Positions 7,194 through 10,934 of a stretch of 10,934 bases of DNA are shown here, piece by piece. The first letter of the stretch is position 1. Every line of letters starts with the position of its first letter. A program made the position numbers and the translations under genes. The DNA is taken from positions 9,546-20,479 of the forward strand of contig VYDF01000241.1 of assembly GCA_009843565.1 (NCBI GenBank), written 5' to 3'. The notes below the pieces were generated by a model. That model ran no database searches. It saw only the letters and a program-made list of their open reading frames with translations, and was not told where the DNA came from. Source of the DNA: Acidimicrobiia bacterium. Lineage in GTDB: Bacteria; Actinomycetota; Acidimicrobiia; Acidimicrobiales; Bin134.

Positions 7194-7217
7194 GAGTGCA
7201 TCGTAGGATCGTCGCTA
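7193..7217. promoter_or_regulatory. Overlapping back-to-back -10 boxes of a divergent leaderless promoter
   Basis: The plus strand has TAGGAT at 7204-7209, seven bases before the ATG at 7217. The minus strand has TACGAT at 7205-7200, six bases before the ATG at 7193. The two TANNNT hexamers share the TA step at 7204-7205. Each is correctly placed to start transcription at the start codon of its gene, and neither gene has a strong Shine-Dalgarno sequence. Any -35 contacts and operators would have to lie inside the coding regions. The motif reading is direct; activity is inference. Confidence 0.5.
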
Positions 7218-8296
7218 TGAGCGATGGGATCCGAGCGATGGTTCAGGTGGGGCCGGAGCAGTTGGAAATGCAGGAGTTCGCTCGGCCCCGGGTGGGCGAG
7301 GACGATGCCCTGTTGCGGATTGAGGCGTGTGGGATTTGCGGCACGGATGTTGAGACCTATTCCGGCAGCTCGCTGATGAACTATCCGGTGATTCCCGGCC
7401 ATGAGCCGGTGGGGGTGATCGAAGAGGTGGGCGAGCGGTACGCGGACCGCTGGGGGTTGAAGCCCGGCGACCGGGTGGTGGCCGAGGCTGCCTACGGGTG
7501 CGGGCGCTGTCTGGCCTGCCTCGACCAGCAGATGTGCCGGGTGGCGCCGGGCAACCACGGCTTTACCCCCACCGGCCGGACACCTTCGCTGTGGGGCGGG
7601 TACGCCGAGATGATGTATCTGGCACCGGGATCGGTCCCCCACAAGATTGACAATTCGATCCCGCCTCGTATTGCTGCGCTGTATAACCCTCTGGGCGCGG
7701 GGTTCGCCTGGGCGGTATCGGCTCCTGGCCTGCGCTATGGCGACACCATCACCGTGCTCGGTCCCGGCCAGCGGGGGCTGGCCTGCGTGATCGCGGCGGC
7801 AGCCGCGGGGGCGTCGGCGATCTTCGTGACCGGCCTGGGATCACAAGACGCCCACAAGCTGGCCTTGGCCACCGAATTCGGCGCTGATGTGACCATCGAT
7901 GTGGAATCGGAAAACGCAGTTGAACGAGTTCTGGCCGAAACCAACGGCCGGGGAACCGACATCGTGGTGGACACCACCCCCCACGCCACCCAGCCGGTGG
8001 TGGATGCCGTGTCAATGGCCCGACTGGGCGGCACAATCGTGTTGGCCGGGCTCAAGGGCCGGGGAGTGGACGGCTTCCCGTCCGACGATGTGGCCATGCG
8101 CTACCAGACCGTCATCGGGGTGCGCACGGTGGACTTCCACAGCTACCGACAGGCGGTGCGGCTCATCGAGTCGGGGTCGCTGCCGGTGGAGCGCCTCCAC
8201 ACCCACCACTTTCCCCTGGAACAGGCCGCCGATGCGGTGCAGACCCTTGTCCAAGCAGGCATTCACAATGCCGTCTCCATTACCGTTGAACCCTAG
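7217..8296 (+). CDS. Zinc-type alcohol dehydrogenase (medium-chain dehydrogenase/reductase)
   Basis: A 359-residue medium-chain dehydrogenase that would interconvert an alcohol and a carbonyl with NAD(P). The N-terminal GroES-like catalytic domain has CGICGTD (zinc ligand C41) and PGHEP (H62, E63). The structural-zinc cluster is C95-x2-C98-x2-C101-x5-C107; the last spacing is five rather than the usual seven. The Rossmann domain carries VLGPGQRGL, a GxGxxG variant. The ATG at 7217 is chosen over a GTG at 7196 because a -10 box ends at 7209 and the alternative would nearly abut the divergent gene. The stop is 27 bases before the amidohydrolase, so the two are likely one operon. A linked degradation pathway (alcohol to aldehyde or ketone, then hydrolysis or decarboxylation) is possible. 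Substrate unknown. Confidence 0.92.
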   Translation: MSDGIRAMVQVGPEQLEMQEFARPRVGEDDALLRIEACGICGTDVETYSGSSLMNYPVIPGHEPVGVIEEVGERYADRWGLKPGDRVVAEAAYGCGRCLACLDQQMCRVAPGNHGFTPTGRTPSLWGGYAEMMYLAPGSVPHKIDNSIPPRIAALYNPLGAGFAWAVSAPGLRYGDTITVLGPGQRGLACVIAAAAAGASAIFVTGLGSQDAHKLALATEFGADVTIDVESENAVERVLAETNGRGTDIVVDTTPHATQPVVDAVSMARLGGTIVLAGLKGRGVDGFPSDDVAMRYQTVIGVRTVDFHSYRQAVRLIESGSLPVERLHTHHFPLEQAADAVQTLVQAGIHNAVSITVEP

Positions 8297-8323
8297 AAAC
8301 TCTTCCAAACCCGGAGTATTGCT

Positions 8324-9607
8324 GTGAACCCCGACGACCTCATTTTGATCAGCGTTGACGACCACATCGCCGAACCAGCCAGCATGTTCGAAGCCCACGT
8401 GCCCAAGAAGTACAAGGAGCACGCCCCCAAGGTGGTCACCGACGAGAACGGGCGGGAGCAGTGGTACTACGGCAAACTGCCAGGTCGGAATCTGGGGTTG
8501 AACGCGGTGGCCGGCAAGCCCCGGGAGCACTACAACATCGACGCCAGCCGCTACGACGAGATGCGGCCCGGCTGCTACGACGTGCACGAGCGGGTGCGGG
8601 ACATGAACGCGGGCGGACAGTTGGCCGGGCTGAACTTCCCCAACTGGACCGGATTCTCCGGTCAGGTGCTCAACGAGGGTCCCGATCCCGACCTCAACGA
8701 AATCATGATCAAGGCCTACAACGACTGGCACGTTGACGAGTGGGTCGGTGCTTACCCAGACCGGTTCATCCCTTGCGGCATACTCCCGCTGTTCGACGTC
8801 GACCGAGCGGTAGCCGAGGTGAGGCGATTGGCCGACAAGGGCTGCCACGCAGTGACCTTCTCGGAAAACCCGGCCATGCTGGGAATGCCGTCTATCCACT
8901 CCGGGGCGTGGGACCCGCTTTTCGCGGCCTGTAGCGACTTGGGCACCGTGCTGTGCTGCCACTTGGGATCGTCGTCGCGGTCTATGGGCGCTTCGGCAGA
9001 TGCTCCTCCCAGTGTGCCGATGACGCTCTCATCGGCCCTCACCATTTCCACATTGGTCGAGCTGGTATGGGCCGAGTTCTGGGATCGCTTCCCCGACCTC
9101 AAGTTTTCGCTTACCGAGGGTGACATCGGCTGGATCCCCTACTTCCTGTGGCGGGCCGAGCACGTGCAAGACCGCCACTCAGGCTGGACCAAGCACGAAT
9201 TCGGGATCGACGGCGGACCCACCGGCGTGTTCCGCAATCACATCCTGTGCTGCTTCATCAATGATCGCATCGGCGTGAAGCTGCTGGACGAGTTCAATGT
9301 GGACAACCTGTGCTGGGAGTCGGACTACCCCCACTCCGACGGTACGTGGCCCCAGTCACCCGAGTACGTGGCGAAGCTTCTCGGTGAATTGCCTGAAGAT
9401 GTGGTGGCCAAGATCACCCACAAGAACGCCATGCGCCACTACCGATTCGACCCCTTCGCCCACCGTCCGCCGGAAAAGTGCACCGCCTCAGCCCTCCGGG
9501 CCGAGTCGCCCGACGTCGACGTGGTGACTCATGTCGGCCGCCCCGCCGATGAGCGCGATGCCGAATTCTGGAACCGAATTCAGACTGGCGGCTGGAAGCG
9601 CGAGTAA
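8324..9607 (+). CDS. Amidohydrolase 2 (ACMSD-like) family metal-dependent hydrolase
   Basis: A 427-residue TIM-barrel protein of the Amidohydrolase_2 family, which includes aminocarboxymuconate-semialdehyde decarboxylase and related hydrolases and decarboxylases. Metal-site candidates are D12 and H14 in SVDDHIAEP (in place of the HxH of ACMSD), H213 in LCCHLG, and D334 in WESDYPHSD; the SDYPHSDGTWP stretch is a strong mark of the subfamily. The GTG at 8324 has a GGAG eight bases upstream. An unusually long polar C-terminal tail (about residues 385-427) follows the KNAMRHYRFDP helix that ends the barrel. It lies downstream of the alcohol dehydrogenase in one operon and converges with a membrane protein gene eight bases further on. 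Substrate unknown; decarboxylation of an aromatic or cyclic acid is as likely as hydrolysis. Confidence 0.93.
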   Translation: MNPDDLILISVDDHIAEPASMFEAHVPKKYKEHAPKVVTDENGREQWYYGKLPGRNLGLNAVAGKPREHYNIDASRYDEMRPGCYDVHERVRDMNAGGQLAGLNFPNWTGFSGQVLNEGPDPDLNEIMIKAYNDWHVDEWVGAYPDRFIPCGILPLFDVDRAVAEVRRLADKGCHAVTFSENPAMLGMPSIHSGAWDPLFAACSDLGTVLCCHLGSSSRSMGASADAPPSVPMTLSSALTISTLVELVWAEFWDRFPDLKFSLTEGDIGWIPYFLWRAEHVQDRHSGWTKHEFGIDGGPTGVFRNHILCCFINDRIGVKLLDEFNVDNLCWESDYPHSDGTWPQSPEYVAKLLGELPEDVVAKITHKNAMRHYRFDPFAHRPPEKCTASALRAESPDVDVVTHVGRPADERDAEFWNRIQTGGWKRE

Positions 9608-9615
9608 CCACGCGG

Positions 9616-9634
9616 CTACCCGCCGCGGCGGTAG
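9616..9634. terminator. GC-rich palindrome between convergent genes
   Basis: CTAC (9616-9619) and GTAG (9631-9634) flank the palindrome CGCCGCGGCG (9621-9630), with one unpaired C at 9620. It lies just past the amidohydrolase stop and covers the last codons of the opposite gene. It might act as a two-way terminator, but the loop would use up part of the palindrome and there is no T tract. Confidence 0.22.
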
Positions 9635-10398
9635 TTGGCAATGGTGGTCGCCGCGGCAAACCGCAGATGGCACTGCGCGCGGATGTATTGAGCGGGCGCG
9701 GAATCTGACGAGCGGGCAGCGCTTCGAGCCCTGCGATTGAACACATCGGCATCGGCTCGGATGGCATCAGCAGTAGGCGGGGTATCGACCCGGGCAGCCA
9801 GCTCTCGAAGCCGATCAATCTGGGCTCGGATGAACTTGCTCGTACAATTGCCTGCACTGTGAGCGGCCTGGATGGCCTCCCACACTCCCTTGTAGGTGTT
9901 GGCGATGTCATCGAGCGCTTCGGGACTCAAGTTCTGAGGAAAGGCTTGCAAGGCGAGCTTCTGAGACAACAGTCGGGTCGGAGGATGCCACACCCCGAGA
10001 CGTTCGGGAACCATGCGCCCGAGAGCGGTAGCCACACAAGAGGAGGCGAACACCAATGCCAACAGTGCGATGGCGATGAAGAATCCCGGATGCGGCGGAC
10101 CTTGGTCCGGATGCCCAGCGCACCGAAGCGGCACCGCGGTCAGGCCGACGGCCATTGCGGTCACACCCATCATTAGCGAAGGGTGAGTTCTATCCCTCCA
10201 CTTGATCGAGAACATCGACCGGATGCCGGCGACCGCCAGCAGCATCGCCAACACTGTCAGCGAAATGAAGAGATGGTGCTGCGTAGCACCTAGTCGGGTA
10301 TCGACAGCCCAGCACAGCGGCACCGCCCCAATCGAAACAGCCGCGCTGGCCAGGGCAAGCAAGAGCGTCGGGTGCGGGTTTCTGACTGGAGGGGCCAA
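9616..10398 (-). CDS. Four-helix membrane protein of unknown function
   Basis: I do not recognise this 260-residue protein. It has four hydrophobic segments (about residues 11-32, 42-63, 74-94 and 105-127) and then a mostly helical soluble tail (about 128-260) rich in Arg, Ala and Gln. The two halves of the membrane part look like a tandem duplication: HPTLLLA....GAVPLCWA from H9 and HPSLMMG....TAVPLRCA from H72, 63 residues apart, each followed by a second helix. The start is uncertain. TTG at 10398 has no ribosome site, and the frame stays open upstream to a stop at 10473-10471 without an ATG or GTG; a CTG at 10413 has GGAG 11 bases before it. It follows a PAQR-type membrane protein gene on the same strand. 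Frame and composition support it as coding, but no function can be given. Confidence 0.7.
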   Translation of the reverse strand: MAPPVRNPHPTLLLALASAAVSIGAVPLCWAVDTRLGATQHHLFISLTVLAMLLAVAGIRSMFSIKWRDRTHPSLMMGVTAMAVGLTAVPLRCAGHPDQGPPHPGFFIAIALLALVFASSCVATALGRMVPERLGVWHPPTRLLSQKLALQAFPQNLSPEALDDIANTYKGVWEAIQAAHSAGNCTSKFIRAQIDRLRELAARVDTPPTADAIRADADVFNRRARSAARSSDSAPAQYIRAQCHLRFAAATTIANYRRGG

Positions 10399-10470
10399 GA
10401 GTTGGTCAAGCAGGGGTGAGGGATCTCCAAGAGAGGTCTCGTAGCCTACCGCGCCTATCGAATCTCCCAG

Positions 10471-10934
10471 CTAGGCCAGGGGAAGGGCGAAAAAGGCAAT
10501 GGCCACATAGTGGACGGCCACTGCTGCAACCACCAGCAGGTGGAATATCTCGTGGTAGCCGAACCAGCGCGGCCACGGATCGGGACGCCGGGCGGCGTAG
10601 ATGAGCGCGCCCAGCGTGTAGAGACCCCCGCCGATGAACAGCAGCGTCGACCCGGCAACGCCCAGGCCACGCCAGACGTCGTCGATAACCAGCAACGCGG
10701 CCCAGCCGACGACTGGATAGGGGGCGATCAACACCCACCGGGGAGCGTTGAGCCATGCCACTCGGCCGATGACCCCGAGCAGCGCTCCAGACCACACCAC
10801 GCTCAGGACTAGCTGCGCAGAGCCGGTTCCAAGTGCGAAAAAGCCCACCGGGGTATAGGTGGCGGCGATGAACACGAAAATCATGGAGTGGTCGAGGCGG
10901 CGGATCAAGGCATGGACCCGAGGCGTCCAGTCGA
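10471..10934 (-). CDS. Haemolysin III / PAQR family membrane protein, 5' end outside the window
   Basis: The C-terminal 154 residues or so of a seven-helix membrane protein of the haemolysin III family (YqfA/TrhA, COG1272), related to eukaryotic PAQR receptors. The frame is open to the window edge, reading DWTPRVHALIRRLDHSMIF at the cut. RRLDHSMIFVFIAATYTPV is the family's strongest signature, and the C-terminal WFGYHEIFHLLVV supplies the paired histidines expected to hold zinc in PAQR proteins. About five hydrophobic helices remain. The TTG at 10908 is internal and not the true start, as family homology continues upstream of it. The role in bacteria is membrane homeostasis at best; the haemolysin name is historical. 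It may be co-transcribed with the membrane protein downstream (72 bases from stop to the TTG). Confidence 0.9.
   Translation of the reverse strand, partial: DWTPRVHALIRRLDHSMIFVFIAATYTPVGFFALGTGSAQLVLSVVWSGALLGVIGRVAWLNAPRWVLIAPYPVVGWAALLVIDDVWRGLGVAGSTLLFIGGGLYTLGALIYAARRPDPWPRWFGYHEIFHLLVVAAVAVHYVAIAFFALPLA

Noticed and set aside
8012..8962. A 316-codon open frame on the minus strand opposite the alcohol dehydrogenase and amidohydrolase
   Set aside because: Both plus-strand genes have diagnostic motifs in this stretch, and the antisense product is low-complexity (Val/Gly/His-rich) with no family match by eye.
9561..9581. A direct repeat of CCGAATTC in the amidohydrolase tail
   Set aside because: Only two short copies inside coding sequence, explained by the encoded residues; no further copies seen nearby.
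10471..10908. TTG at 10908 as the true start of the haemolysin III-like protein
   Set aside because: The frame is open to the window edge and family-like residues continue upstream of the TTG, and the protein would be too short for the family.
1..10934. CRISPR arrays, tRNA or rRNA genes, insertion sequences, toxin-antitoxin pairs
   Set aside because: No regularly spaced repeats, cloverleaf candidates, transposase-like frames or terminal inverted repeats were seen on either strand.

Overview
The window is GC-rich (roughly 55-75% GC in lines counted by eye), gene-dense and coding on both strands. Short Shine-Dalgarno sequences occur alongside TANNNT -10 boxes that sit 6-7 bases before start codons, as in leaderless actinobacterial transcripts. 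Together with the mix of P450s, SDRs, a nitroreductase and ACMSD-type amidohydrolases, this suggests an actinobacterium, possibly an acidimicrobial one. The taxonomic call is inference; no marker gene is present.

Layout. (1) 1-1817, plus strand: the end of an SDR oxidoreductase followed closely by a soluble bacterial cytochrome P450. (2) 1894-4341, plus strand: a Rieske non-haem iron oxygenase of the KshA/Neverland-like kind, then a COG2907-type FAD oxidoreductase 12 bases later. (3) 6392-4365, minus strand, convergent with (2): a 675-residue protein with an N-terminal GPP34 (GOLPH3-like) domain fused to a complete cytochrome P450. (4) 7193-6519, minus strand: a nitroreductase, divergent from (5). 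(5) 7217-9607, plus strand: a zinc-type alcohol dehydrogenase and an amidohydrolase. (6) 10934-9616, minus strand: a haemolysin III/PAQR-type membrane protein cut by the window edge, and a four-helix membrane protein of unknown function.

The most unusual content is the central block, about 1894-6392. A Rieske oxygenase, a flavin oxidoreductase and a P450 carrying a domain whose eukaryotic relatives bind phosphoinositide-containing Golgi membranes lie together, in DNA that looks less GC-rich than its flanks. The P450 half of the fusion has the haem cysteine and ExxR motifs but lacks the usual acid-threonine pair in its I helix. A cautious reading is a set of membrane-associated oxidative enzymes acting on a lipid, sterol or terpenoid substrate, with the GPP34 part helping to place the P450 on membrane. 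The substrate cannot be read from the sequence.

At the regulatory scale, the 23-base gap between the nitroreductase and the alcohol dehydrogenase appears to hold two back-to-back -10 boxes that share two bases. Each is placed to start transcription on the start codon of its gene. The Rieske gene seems to have a similar leaderless start. No RNA genes, mobile elements, CRISPR arrays or gene-free stretches longer than 300 bases were seen.
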